From positions 62,001-126,000 of the forward strand of contig WHVD01000057.1 in assembly GCA_015178975.1 (NCBI GenBank): a stretch of DNA of 64,000 nucleotides. Direction: 5' to 3'. Each line of letters opens with the position of its first letter. The stretch's first letter is position 1. Shown piece by piece: positions 32,234-43,439 of the stretch. The position numbers and the translations under genes were made by a program. The stretch is from Hysterangium stoloniferum (Eukaryota; Basidiomycota; Agaricomycetes; Hysterangiales; Hysterangiaceae). The notes below the pieces were generated by a model. It did not search any database. It was not told where the DNA came from and worked only from the letters and a program-made list of their open reading frames with translations.

Positions 32234-33802
32234 CTAGCCGATGTGAATTAGCACGTTATGACTGAGGTCATGTTTCCGCGCCATCAAAGCATCCATATCC
32301 TCGTTGCTAAACGCACGCAGCTCAAGAAATATAATTCTCGGAAGGTCTGCATCAGGTTTCTTCGGAGGGATGCATCGGCCTTTAAAACGACTTTCGATCA
32401 TTTTTATGAGGTTCTGTGGAGACACTGTGATACCCACAAAACCCATGCTTGTTAAATTCGGACACAACAAAGGGCGTTCCGGAGAGAACGTCAGTTGATC
32501 AAGTGTCTCGTCGTCTAATTCGTAGGTGGACAGCGTTAATTGTGTCAACCCAGGATGTTTTTGCAATATCGAGGCCATGTCCTTCGGAGGTATGTCAATG
32601 TTGCTGAGTGCGAGATGTTCAAGGGGAGGTAATGATCCCTTCGGAGGGACCAGCACTGACGTCAGACCAGTAACGATACTTGCTTGTGGGAGTTGTGCCT
32701 CGATATGTCTCATTAGGGATAACTGCTTTAGACGGGGCACCCGTAAAAGCATAAGGAATTCGACGATGTTACCGTGTTCGTCATCCTCCCATATAATTTC
32801 GAGATGCTCCAATTGAGGTAAGAGAATAGGTGGCATAGAAGGGGGAAACACAGCGTCCGAAGGATCAACATAGAATAACAGAGCTACTTCCAGGTTAGGA
32901 CACTGCCGTAGCAGTTCCATGAGGATTTTCAGACTGTTCTCGCCTCCGTCATGTCTAAATGTGCGCAGGCGATCGGTGTGGAAAGTAATAAATGACCAGG
33001 AGGGACTAGGGGGACATCCAGTCCCTGTCCCGATGGCCTCAAGGTTCGGCGCGACAACTCTGCCGAACTGAAAATCGATCCTCTCATCTGGCTCATATGT
33101 CAGATAGTCGAGCTCAATTTTGAGTGATCGGAGCGCAGGAACTATAGTGCTTGTTCCGGCGGGAAATATTATCTCGAGCGCTTCGCCACTGAACGTTCTA
33201 ATGTGTTCAAAACGACAGATATGTGTGCGGATAAGTTCGCAGGCGTTCCTGAATGATTTTGTGCGACTAGAAAACTTGGGGTAATGCCATTGGTGAGGGG
33301 GATAGATAAGAACATCCAAATTTAAAGAACCGGCATGTTCAAGCCACGTGGGAATCATTATCAGTGGATCATATGCATTCATATCCCCTAAAACGAGCTT
33401 TGAAAATAAACGGGGAATTTTGAATCCTACTCTGCGCCATCTACGACAAACATGGAGGAGAGGGAATGAAGACGGGCAGTTCTCTGACTTGGTGACAGCA
33501 TTCGTGAAGTTCGGATCGCGACCGCTATACGGTCTGGAGATATAACAAAGGAATATTTCCCCGAGAATTTCTGTGGGGAGTTTGCGAATAGGTGATATGA
33601 CCGCCTTCATTATCGCAGCGGTTTCGACCAATGCGTGCTTCTTGACTAGCAGTTTGTTTATTTCAATGTCTAGCTGCTGAATAGATACTTCCGCGTCCGC
33701 AATGACGCTTTGACAAGTCAATGTTTGGACACAACTGGGAGAAAAATCTGTCGCAAGGAGATCGAGATACTGCGCACTTGGTTCTGGCATTTTGGCACCC
33801 AT
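32234..33802 (-). CDS. F-box domain protein, LRR-like C-terminus
   Basis: A single-exon 522-aa ORF. An N-terminal coiled segment (QQLDIEINKLLVKKHALVE) leads into the F-box near residues 68-90 (ISPIRKLPTEILGEIFLCY). The conserved HVCRRWRRVGFKIPRLFSKLV segment follows, usual in mushroom F-box proteins. The rest has irregular leucine-rich repeats (LEHLEIIWEDD, LEHLALSNIDIP, LTQLTLSTYEL). Such proteins recruit substrates to SCF ubiquitin ligases through Skp1. The family is large and fast-evolving in Agaricomycetes; the substrate cannot be predicted. No disruption is seen. Confidence 0.85.
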   Translation of the reverse strand: MGAKMPEPSAQYLDLLATDFSPSCVQTLTCQSVIADAEVSIQQLDIEINKLLVKKHALVETAAIMKAVISPIRKLPTEILGEIFLCYISRPYSGRDPNFTNAVTKSENCPSSFPLLHVCRRWRRVGFKIPRLFSKLVLGDMNAYDPLIMIPTWLEHAGSLNLDVLIYPPHQWHYPKFSSRTKSFRNACELIRTHICRFEHIRTFSGEALEIIFPAGTSTIVPALRSLKIELDYLTYEPDERIDFQFGRVVAPNLEAIGTGTGCPPSPSWSFITFHTDRLRTFRHDGGENSLKILMELLRQCPNLEVALLFYVDPSDAVFPPSMPPILLPQLEHLEIIWEDDEHGNIVEFLMLLRVPRLKQLSLMRHIEAQLPQASIVTGLTSVLVPPKGSLPPLEHLALSNIDIPPKDMASILQKHPGLTQLTLSTYELDDETLDQLTFSPERPLLCPNLTSMGFVGITVSPQNLIKMIESRFKGRCIPPKKPDADLPRIIFLELRAFSNEDMDALMARKHDLSHNVLIHIG

Positions 33803-35707
33803 TTTCCTGGAGATGGCAAGTATGCTCTGGGCAGAAGATCAGTAAATAGATGCTTGGGCAGGTCATTAAAAAAATTGAAAGAGGTAGCTCACCTTGGGGA
33901 ATTTGCGAGAGAAAGTGGAACAAATGAAACAGGTGTGTCCGGTAGGAGGTGGAAAGACCTGGCAGTAGTGAAGACCATGTTAAAAAAATGATATACATAA
34001 AATGAAATCTTAGATCCAAGGTACTAATTACTAAATAATCACGTCACGTGGCATACGCGCGTGACGTGTAAATGAATGTCTCGGTTTGGTTTCAGCAGGC
34101 GATTTGGTGGTGAAGCTCGCCTCTCTGAAAGCGAAAGATTTTTTTTTACACATATATACAACAGACGCCAACATTGCTACCATCTTCAGGTTTTTAAATA
34201 AGAATGCCCGATCACGATTTTGCGGTATGGTCCGCCAGTCAATTGCAGGCCAAATTTATTCCGCTGCGTTTAACGTTCGATCGGAAAATGTGGTTCACTA
34301 TTGTACATACGATCAGGTTCAATAGAAATCATGTTTTCAGTACCAGTTATCACATGTGTGGCCCATAATAACAGAGTTAAAGTACAAGTACTGTTGTCAA
34401 TGCCAGCTTTCACCAATGAAGAAGCGGCTCTCACATGAACAGAAGAAGCTCGAACGCAATTAGAACCGTAGCTATATTCTTTGGTGATGCGATTGTTGCA
34501 TGCAAGTCCGTTACAGAGATCGTCATAAAGAAAAGATATCACAGCTCCCACCTCACTAATGGCTTGACGAACTATTAGGAGGAAATGTTAACAACTGGTT
34601 CAAGGATCAGCTTATCATATCTTCTGGAAGCTTGTCAGACAATTAATATTGTTCAGGAGAATCCAGTTATGGACAACCGATTCCGTCACAGTAGAAGAGA
34701 AGAGCAGGCCTGGTTACAATCTTCTGCTATGCAGTAGTCATAACTCTCTCAAATCAGAAGGTCGCAGAATCATTCCGGCGTGTATTTAATTTTTTAATTT
34801 GGGAGATGTCTTGATGATAGAAGAGAATGCCGTTAAAGATAGGACAAGAGGTACTGCGAATGCGATCATACTTTATCACGCTTTCGTGGGATTTCACTGC
34901 GGACTTGGGGTGAAATCACGGATCCCGAACAATGTCTCTCTGTACTGTCTTCTCAGATTGAGGAACATTTCGCTTTTTTGCAGTCTGTTGTGCTCACTTG
35001 TTATAAAATCGAACTGCAAGATTTATTTCAAGTTATTCTCAACGTCTGAGCGGAGAGAAGCAGTCTGAGCCAGTAAAAGGTACCATTCTTCGCAAGAAGG
35101 AATATCATGGGATATCTCAAATTTATAGATTAGAGAATGGACACATTCCAAGAGAGGCTCAACTGCTCCAATCTCTGCCTATAGAATGCACTATAAACCT
35201 TGTTGTATTTCTTTTAGTATACAACAAATCTGTCTGATCTACTGCAAATTCCAGCGAACTGTTTTTTTTTCGACGGGAGTCACGGGACCCACAACGCTGA
35301 GGTATTCTTGGTCTCGGGATATCCTGTGACATTTGGGGATGTTGGAATACGAGCGTTACATAAGTTCGTAACACATATTCCTTTTGTTCTTTGTTCTTTG
35401 TTTCTTTACTCCCATTGTTCAATCCCTTTTTGTTGCCCCATTTGATATTCTATTGTTTAGCAGACATATATAAGTAGCCTAGTGTTCATGTATTTACTCA
35501 TTCGTTTGCCTAATCTTACTACAAGATATACGCACAAACGGAATTTATACACTGCTCTTATAGTTCATTCGGAGCTTCTATATTTTATTTCAACAGGGGA
35601 AACTATGAATCTCTGTCTCTCGTGCGTTGGGCAAGCAAACAAATATTCGCTCTCTCGCAATGCTCAAGCCAGCGGAAGTGAATGTAAATGAGTCACAATG
35701 AGAGAAG
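33803..35707. other. Intergenic region with an inverted ACGT-core site
   Basis: No gene is supported. At 34040-34069 is an imperfect inverted repeat (CACGTCACGTG..CGCGTGACGTG) upstream of the F-box gene. Further right the sequence has short ORFs without motifs. A TATA-like stretch (TATATAAG) is near 35467. Confidence 0.5.
34040..34069. promoter_or_regulatory. Palindromic CRE/E-box-like site
   Basis: CACGTCACGTG and its inverted partner CGTGACGTG are separated by about 10 bp, about 240 bp upstream of the F-box start codon. It could bind a bZIP or bHLH dimer. Confidence 0.35.
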
Positions 35708-35849
35708 TGTAGAGATAAAGGAGCGGAGAACTTAGTTGGGACCATTACTAAGGCAATAAACTTTGTGACTAGGATATACATATATATAGCCTCTGTTAGT
35801 TATACCCCTCCCCCTGCTTCATGTACAGTCAGCTTCAGTTATTACAACA
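35708..35849 (-). repeat. N1: copia-2 3' LTR (142 bp)
   Basis: The element strand reads TGTTGTAATAACTGAAGC..CTTTATCTCTACA. It is preceded by the polypurine tract AAGGGGGAG, directly after the RNase H end. A TATA-like TATATATATG is inside. Confidence 0.65.
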
Positions 35850-35854
35850 CTCCC

Positions 35855-36055
35855 CCTTACTGTATGTGTGAGGGTGCAATCCCATGCCTAATGTGAGCTG
35901 TTTGAGTTTAGGGTGAGACAGAGCCTTAGTGAGTGTGTCAGCAATCATTTTGTTTGCAGGCAATATGTAAGGCTGATTAGGTTCTGGGATACAGTATCAC
36001 AGATAAAATAGAAATGGATGTCAATGTGTTTGGAATGAGTGTGGTAGTGTGAGGG
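35855..36055 (-). pseudogene. copia-2 RNase H C-terminus
   Basis: The translation gives HSKHIDIHFYFICDTV, then MIADTLTKAL, the standard copia C-terminal motifs, followed by the polypurine tract and LTR N1. LTR C5 cuts it on the right. Confidence 0.8.
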
Positions 36056-36369
36056 TGTTGGGATCCTCACCTTTTCAGGCCCTGCAACTTGTTTTCACTC
36101 TGGCAACCCTCTGGCATCCCAATATTGGTACCCCTGACTATGGTATCACTGCCTGTAGCACCCTGATACTTGGTTTACTATAGATTACCCTTTTAGTCAT
36201 TCTGTTCCACCCTTGTATGTATGAACTGTTAAGGTGCTCTGGTATTTCAAACAGAGCAGATAGTACAATAAAGACTAAAGACAACACTTAGCTCAATTGA
36301 CCAGGGGGTCAAAATACTAAGAGTTGTAGGGTAAAGAGTCATGACTTGCTAATGACATCTTTGAGGATA
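36056..36369. mobile_element. C5/C6: two family C LTR pieces joined head to head
   Basis: From 36056 (TGTTGGGATCC) a + strand C LTR runs to about 36215. Then the sequence switches to minus-strand C LTR (GTGCTCTGGTATTTCAAACAGAG) and continues to 40114, interrupted by B4 and Tc1-C. The switch lacks a TSD, so it is a rearrangement junction. Confidence 0.65.
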
Positions 36370-37111
36370 TGTTACGACCGTGTCGCAACCTGATGGTCCC
36401 CAAGGTTATCGCCACCTATCGACGATTCAAGTCACCGCTCAAGTCCTCACATCGGAAACCGTCAGTTTCCCGATGCTGACATATGCTTTCATGGTGATCA
36501 AACTCTGTTTATGCCCCCATCAAAATATACTCGTACTATCTGGTTAAACTCTGATATGTCCCTTTTATTATGATGATCTGTCCTACCCTATGTTTCACAT
36601 ATGTCTATATATACTTGTAACCCTTGGACTATTTCCTTTCTTTGTAATTCCACTCTTGGTTATATCACGGCCTCCGAACTAATCGTAACCTTCCCGTTCC
36701 TAGTCAAGCTTATTTGTCAATACCGTTTTCTGCTCTTCTCCTAGTTAGTATTTCCTAGACGCCGAATACTCATATATAAACCCGTTGTAGTTGTAGTTAC
36801 TAGGTAATCAGAATATCGACTCAGAATACCCTCCTACACCTACAGAAGTCTCATACTAAGTATTCCACTATCCGCCTTCATGTGCACTCGCCCACTCTCG
36901 GCCTCTGACCCCTTGGCCCAACACTCGACTTATCCTTTGTTTCCAATCGGTAGTTTCACCAAGAGGTATTCATTAGGACTAGTCTCCACCTGTCTGAAAT
37001 TTAAGGACACCCGATGGATTATTGTGAGGGCACAGCACATAAGCTGAAGCCAAGTCCTTCCGATCAGTCCCCGTCAGCCTACCGACATTAGTCAGTTTTC
37101 AGTTCTTAACA
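36370..37111 (+). mobile_element. B4: family B solo LTR
   Basis: 742 bp, TGTTACGACCGTGTCGC..CAGTTCTTAACA, with perfect TSD GGATA at 36365-36369 and 37112-37116. TATATAAAC is near 36774; the hairpin CAGC-ACATAA-GCTG is at 37033-37046. Confidence 0.9.
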
Positions 37112-37217
37112 GGATATTAGAGAAGAAGTAAAGTGACTGAAGACTAAATGGGGGTAATCTACAGTACAGTGACTCAAAAAATTGTTCCAATGTTTTGTTG
37201 TTTTGGAAAGACAATAC

Positions 37218-38527
37218 TGTCACAAATTGAATTTTACTCAATGGGGTCGAATAAACAATCAAAGAATATTCAACAATATCGAATACAGATGCCTCATTGT
37301 TACGACCGGACAAATCCCGCCGGACTCCGGGCACTAACTCGTACACCCCCACGCGCTACAAGCACCAATCATCTGTTTATAGGATTTCCCGCCCAGACTC
37401 CGTTACGTCAAGACTCGTTACGTTCGACCTCATTAAGACACATATCAGTCACCGGACTTCCCCCGGACCCCATCTCTGTCTATGTCCGTCTTCGTCCCAT
37501 GCATCAGTCACCGGAACCCGCTTAGAATCCCGTCACCGCTCTAATCGAGCCCCGTTCCCGTTTTAGTCAAATGACCTGTCACGATTTAGGACTCCGCTCC
37601 CGCTCCGTTTCCCGTTATGGGTTATGCTTTGTCACAATTCGGACTCCGCTCCGTTCCGTCCCGTTCCTAACACCAATTTGGTGTTTACTATTCCCGTTTT
37701 ATGTTTTGCTCATTTCGTCTCATTATTACTGGATTCGGTATGTCATGCATTCCACGGTCTATATAAACTGGCAGATGTTGTACATACAATCCAGTCAGAA
37801 AATTAGCTTAGATTCCCCCCAGTAATCTAATACATTTTCCTCTCTAAAACCCTACTCTTATCAGACCGCTCGCACTAGTCGGAGCCCACGGGCTCCGGCG
37901 CATCTATCTCTCTCGACTATCTCGATTCACGACTCTCGACTCACGACCTACGACTCACGACCCACGAACCCCCACCCGGACTCCCCGGGATTCCCGTCCG
38001 CCTGTCTGAAATTGGACAACACGATCTAGCGAGGGCGCAGCCTATAAGCTGAAGCCAAGTCCTACCGGATATTCCGCGGGTTTCTCCAGAAACCCGCCCT
38101 GTGTGTGTATCCTAACACTCATTCAATGAAGTATTAATTCATCCTGTTGATAAAGCATGAGGCAAATATAGGACACAGAGGCTCACAAATAATTGAGTTG
38201 AATAAAGGCTCAGAAAAGTTCGATGATTATATAATACAGTTAATAATATAATTATTGTACAGGTTTTCTGATTGACTTCCTTCGTTCCTATCATTGCCCT
38301 TACATATATACTATATATCATTTACCTATGATATCAGAGTGAAATCATCAATGATGTCAAACTGAGACAAGTCAAAGATATTCGAGATTGTTGAAGATAT
38401 TGTCAAAGAATAGTTGAGTCGGAAGTTGAGTCAGAAGTCAAGTTGGAAAGTCAAAGGAATGTTGAAGGAATGTCGAAGAAATATTAAATTGAATATTATC
38501 AAAAATTGAGTTTGTACATTTATGACA
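37218..38527. mobile_element. H2: family H solo LTR carrying A-c
   Basis: It runs TGTCACAAATTGAATTTTACTC..TGTACATTTATGACA with perfect TSD AATAC at 37213-37217 and 38528-38532. Its own length is about 485 bp. It sits about 50 bp inside the left end of Tc1-C. Confidence 0.85.
37298..38117 (+). mobile_element. A-c: family A solo LTR
   Basis: 820 bp, TGTTACGACCGGACAAATCC..GTGTATCCTAACA, with perfect TSD CTCAT at 37293-37297 and 38118-38122. It has one 21-bp unit near the end, the TATA box TATATAAACTGG and the A hairpin. CpG-rich. Confidence 0.9.
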
Positions 38528-38835
38528 AATACAAATACTAGAGATCAGACAATTCTCAAAACATTACCCAATATAATATAGCATCTTAGCCTGAACTTGA
38601 CACTTGGCTTATGTAATTTGAATCCAAATTGGTGTAATAATAAATAAAACAAAATAATCACTCATTGGAACAATTTTTTGACCCTCTATTATTTTGACAG
38701 AAAAGCTACTATTTCAGTAAAAATATAAGTCTAAACCACTTGTAGGAATAATAAACATGTCATGTGACTTTTTTTACATCTGTTTGACATGTTGACAGTT
38801 GGTTCAACCACTCCTTAGTCTTTCCTACCACCATA

Positions 38836-39710
38836 AAAGCTACATTGTTGCAGGTGATGCTTGAGGTGTTCTCAAAGGTGTTCAATGGGATTTAGATCAG
38901 GAGACTAGGCAGGCCAGGATAGTACTTGAATGACATTGTCTTAAACCACTGTTTGGCCTTCCTAGATGTGTGTTTTGGATCATTGTCCTGTTGAAAGTAA
39001 TATTTGCCCCCTCCATTTCTAGCATTCCAAAGCTTTCTACCATTCCATCCTCCAAAATCTCCATATACTGACCAGCATTCATTATTTCCTGAACCTCCAC
39101 AAACCTTCCCACACCATTCCACCCCATAAAGTCCCATACTATGAGATTATTTCCTCCTCCATATTTGACAGTTGGTGTTGTTGTTCAGTTAGATATTGGT
39201 TTCCCCCATTCTTTCCAACCATACACCTTTCCATCAGATCCAATTCAGTTAATCTTAGTCTCGTCTGTCTACAACACCCTTTTGAAGTCCTCCACAGTCC
39301 AGTTTCATGGTACTGAGCAAACTCAAGTCACTTCTGATGATGAGTCTTCTTCAATATTGATACTTTCTTCTTTATTGCAGAGTAAAGACAATTTTTCTTG
39401 AGTACATTCCTGACAGTTTGGGAAGTGACAGAGTTAGAGATGAGAGAATTAATGAATTGGGTAGCTTGAACAGCATTGTCAAGGTTTCCAGAGCTAATTT
39501 AATGGACAATTGACTGTTTATTATAAGTAGTAAGCTTAGAAGGATGGCCAGCTAGGTTGTTTTCTTTATCTGCAAGCACTTCAGCCTTGATCCTGCTGAT
39601 TGTAGCCCTTCCTAAATCAGTTTTAGTCTGGATTTGAGTGTAGGAATACCCCTCTTGAAGAATAAAGATAATAGTAAAGTGCTAAGTACCAGAAATAGCT
39701 TTCATGGAGA
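38836..39710 (-). pseudogene. Tc1-C transposase, degenerate
   Basis: From the right, the minus strand shows the start region (CTTTCAT near 39702), a helix-turn-helix (YTQIQTKTDLGRATI-like), the LWTDETKIN region, damaged near 39270, then WGLYGVEWCG and FQQDNDPKHTSRKAKQWF near 38940-39000, and the DLNPIEHL equivalent near 38880. Several frameshifts and stops. Confidence 0.8.
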
Positions 39711-40114
39711 TGGTAAAGACTCAGGAGTGGTTGAACCAACTGTCAACATGTCAAACAGATGTAAACAAAGTCACATGATATATTTATTATTCTCACAAGT
39801 GGTTCAGACTTATATTTTTACTGAAATAGTAGCTTTTCTGTCAAAATAATAGAGGGTCAAAAAATCATTCCAATGAGTGATTATTTTGTTTTATTTATTA
39901 TTACACCAATTTGGATTCAAATTACATAAGCCAAGTGTCAAGTTCAAGCTAAGATGCTATACTATATTGGGTAATCCTTTGAGAATTGTCTGATCTCTGG
40001 TATTTGTATTGTGAATCAATCTTTCCAAAACAACAAAACATTGGAACAATTTTTTGAGCCACTGTAAGGTAAGTCAATATTTGAACTGAATAATAGTAGC
40101 ATACATAGAACTTT

Positions 40115-40995
40115 TGTTAGGATCCCTGTCATTTTGGACCCCAATGAGCTGTTTTTAGTCTTGTAACTCTCCATTATCCTACTATTGGTACCCCTGCTCA
40201 TGGTAGCACCACCTGCAGTGCCCCCAACACTTGTTTCATTGTATCATAGTACTTTAGCCTTCTGTGAAGAGTGGTGGAAGTTTTGACTGTTCTATATATG
40301 AAGAAATGAGTAGAAGGGGAGGAAGAATGATTTGAGTGGAGGCCTGAACTGTTATAGTTCAAGGCCAGAAGTGTTTGTTAGCTCAGATAATGCTACCTAT
40401 GTGGTAGCTGACATGTTACCCTGATCACCACTCGCTGTAGACCTAGTTTGTGTCTTACGAGTGGTGGTGCTTGGGTAAAAGTGTGTCAGTTTGTTTGGTG
40501 CTGAGTGCACCCACAAGTATACACAGAGCTTCGAACTAATGAAATGGTACAATATTCAAAGAATATAAAGGATAGAAAAATATGAATAAAATGTGTAAAA
40601 TATAAATAAAATAAAAGGAGTGTTTTACCACAATGAAATTGTGGTGAAAGCATACCCTTCACACCTTCTGTCCCATCACCATTCCATTCACTCTCCTATC
40701 ACCATTCCACATATATATTCCATTTGCCACCTCACACCTTTTTAGTATACTTTGCTATGTTGTATTTAGTCTCATTTACATTCCCATTTCCTTCCCCCAC
40801 TTCTTTTTGACCCATCATCACTCTCACTTCTCTGATTGGCCCTCCAATCATCTGTCTCCCTGTAGCATAATGTTCCTTCATGTATCCTACAGTTTCCTCA
40901 GTTCGAAAATCGACTTAGATTACCCCTTCTAGTTCTCAGTCCTAATACTCCCATTCTAATACCCTTGAAGGTGTCTTTGGCAAGCTGCATCCCTT
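40115..40995 (+). mobile_element. C4: family C LTR, 3' end deleted
   Basis: It starts TGTTAGGATCCCTGTC, preceded by ACTTT, and hosts G3. The LTR runs to about 40995 and changes into copia-2 integrase without its end or a second TSD, so its 3' third was lost by deletion. Confidence 0.7.
40263..40663 (+). mobile_element. G3: family G solo LTR
   Basis: 401 bp, TGTGAAGAGTGGTGG..CCCTTCACA, with perfect TSD CCTTC at 40258-40262 and 40664-40668. Confidence 0.9.
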
Positions 40996-41112
40996 TACCT
41001 CACAATTGTTGCAGGTATGCCTTAAATTCACCATTGATGAATTTGCTGCCATTGTCAGTCTGGAAATTTTTGGTTTTCTTCCCATGCTGTATGTGTACCC
41101 AGGCCTCATATG
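40996..41112 (-). pseudogene. copia-2 integrase core, C-terminal piece
   Basis: The frame gives EAWVHIQHGKKTKNFQTDNG, then SKFINGEFKAYLQQL, the second catalytic Asp region (TDNG) of the integrase. Upstream it joins 43435 across D5: removing D5 and one ATATG restores LEQYKAYEAWVHIQ. Confidence 0.8.
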
Positions 41113-41951
41113 TGTTAAGTTCTGGATCTCTGGGCAGAATTTCTGGTGGATATTCCAAACACTTCTTGGAATGTGTCCATGGAGTTCCCAAGAATTAGTC
41201 CAGGAGTTTCCAGGGGTTAGTCTAGGGAGTATCAAAATATTACCAGAGTACAGGATGGACTTGGCTTCAGCTTATGTATATGCTGTGCCCTTGTACACTC
41301 ACTCAGGTGTCCATATTTCAGGAGGGTGGATATATGCTGGAATGTTTAAGGATACTTGGAGTTCCAGAGAGTTCTGGATATCGAGTGTACAGAAAGACAG
41401 AAGGGATAAGAAACTAAGTTGAGATATAAACTAATTTGAGATTAAAACTGAGGAGTAAGTTCATGACTATGGAAGACTATATAGATGTTATTGTTATTGT
41501 ACTACAAACTAGGATCACAATAAGACTGATTAGGATGATGATTCCAAAACAGGAGCACAACAAGTAAATGAATGAATACTTGTCAGTGGACAAGTTACCA
41601 AATACAGAACAAGGATGAGGTTCAGAAGTACAGAAACTAGGAATGTTCCATGGATGAAAGTTGGGTCAGAAAGTTACAGATAATTATGGAAGATTGAAGT
41701 ATCTGGGAATGGGTTGTAACAGTAATGTTCCATGGATGGAAATTGTATCAGGAAGTTATGGAAGATTGAAGTATCCAGGAATGGAGTGTAACAATATTAT
41801 CCAGGAATAGATCCTAATACAAAGTTTCTAGAATAAATACTGGGATTCCAACCAGAAGTCCAGGCCAGGAAATGACTTGGAATATGTGGAGAAGTCAACT
41901 GTCAAAGGGCAGATTCTGATGGGTTCTGGGTCATAACAGGAGGTGTCTAGT

Positions 41952-43264
41952 TGTTACGACCGTGTCGCAACCCTATCGGTCCCGAGGTTATTGCCACTTG
42001 TCAACGTTTCAAGTCATCCTCTCGGAAACCATCGGCCCCGAAGCTGACGAATGTTTTCGCGAAGATCAAACTCCATTTACACCCACGTCAAAACAACTCG
42101 TATTGTCTGGTCAAACTTTGATACGTCCCCTTTATTATGTTGATCCGTTCAATCTTATGTTTCGCATATGTCTATCTATATTTGTAGTCCTTGAACTATT
42201 TCCTTTTATTGTAATCCCGCTCTCGGTTATCATCGGCCTCCGAACTAATCATAAACTTCCCGTTCCTAGTCAAGCTTATTGTTAATACCGTGTTCCGCCC
42301 TTCTCCCCATTAGTAATTTCCAGATGCCTGTTACTTGTATATGAACCCGCTGTAGTTGTAGTTACTAGGCAATCAGAATATCGACTCAGAATACCCTCAT
42401 ACGCCTGTATCAGTCTCATACTAAGAATCCCCCCATCCACCTTCGTGTGCGCTCGCCCACTCCCGGCCCCGACCCCTTGGCCCGACGCTCGACTTGTCCT
42501 TCGATTCCGATTGGTATCACGCCGAAAGGTACTCACTAGGATTAGTCTTCGCCCGCCCAAAATTTAAGGACATCCTACGGATATTTGCGAGGGTGCAGCA
42601 CATTGTTAAGTGCTGTGTCGGGAACTTATTCCGGAACTATCGGGAAGTCACCGGGAAGTCGGGAGCAACTAGATAGGGTCAGGACGTCGGCTTCAGCTTA
42701 TGTGCTGCGCCTCTACGCAAATGCTCAATGTCCTTAATTTCGGAGGTGAGACTTATGATGGGAGTTACGGATATTCAGAGTTCCGAAGAGTTCCGAATAT
42801 CGAGCGTACAGAAAGACGGGAGAAGGAATAAGAAACTAAGTCGATATCAGATCTAAGGTAAAGTACAAATTCGCGGAAACTAATATAAGTCTGCTCGTTA
42901 TTGTACTACAAACTAAGACCATAATAAGACGGAAACGGAAGTGTTCTTAAAACGGAAATACAATAAGACATATTAGGAAGGCAATATTCCGTAACAGGAA
43001 TATAACAAACAAACGAGTGAATACTTGTCAACGGACAAATTACCAAATGCGGAACAAGGGAAGAATGTGGATGATACGGTAACTATGATGTTCCGTAGTC
43101 GGAGGTCAAAAGTCGGAAGTCAGGGATCGGAAGTCGGGAGTGGGAGACCGGAAGTCGGATATTGAAACATCCGGGAACGGGTCGTAACACACATAAGCTG
43201 AAGCCAAGTCCTTCCGATCGGTCCCTGTCGGCCACTGACATTAGTCAGTTTTCAGTTCTTAACA
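41952..43264 (+). mobile_element. B3: family B solo LTR hosting D4
   Basis: It runs TGTTACGACCGTGTCGCAACC..CAGTTCTTAACA with perfect TSD CTAGT at 41947-41951 and 43265-43269. D4 is inserted exactly in its hairpin. CpG-rich and very close to B1. Confidence 0.9.
42604..43189 (-). mobile_element. D4: young family D solo LTR
   Basis: 586 bp; the + strand runs TGTTAAGTGCTGTGTCGG..GGGTCGTAACA, with perfect TSD CACAT at 42599-42603 and 43190-43194. It splits the B3 hairpin between ACAT and AAGCTG. It is rich in CpG, unlike D1 and D2. Its own hairpin (minus) is near 42693-42706. Confidence 0.9.
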
Positions 43265-43439
43265 CTAGTCAAGGGCAGAATAATACCAGAACAGGATTTG
43301 AGTTGAAGGTACTTGAGGGATGAGGGTCAGGTTCCAGTGGGTTCCAGATCTTGATACTAGTCTGGAAGATAGTTCAGAACCTGATATGATATCTAGGAAA
43401 TACTCTGTGGAGTCTCCAGGAATGGAACTTCACAATATG

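Larger units (their letters stand above)
37167..40064 (-). mobile_element. Tc1-C: Tc1/mariner element with long terminal inverted repeats
   Basis: It runs CAGTGACTCAAAAAATTG..AATTTTTTGAGCCACTG between TA at 37165-37166 and 40065-40066. Terminal regions of about 360 bp (left 37167-38835 minus H2; right about 39710-40064) are inverted copies of each other. The transposase lies between, on the minus strand. It closely resembles Tc1-B. It inserted into C6. Confidence 0.85.
41113..43434 (-). mobile_element. D5: family D LTR-like element with repeated tail, hosting B3
   Basis: The + strand runs TGTTAAGTTCTGG..GGAACTTCACA, flanked by perfect TSD ATATG at 41108-41112 and 43435-43439. Without B3 it is about 1.0 kb, longer than D4 (586 bp). 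The segment ending GGGAATGGGTTGTAACA (about 41721) is followed by two or three partial repeats of the same tail (to about 41795 and again before 41940). The hairpin (minus) is near 41263-41276. Confidence 0.7.

Noticed and set aside
41006-41422. 138-aa + ORF
   Set aside because: Antisense of copia-2 integrase running into LTR D5.
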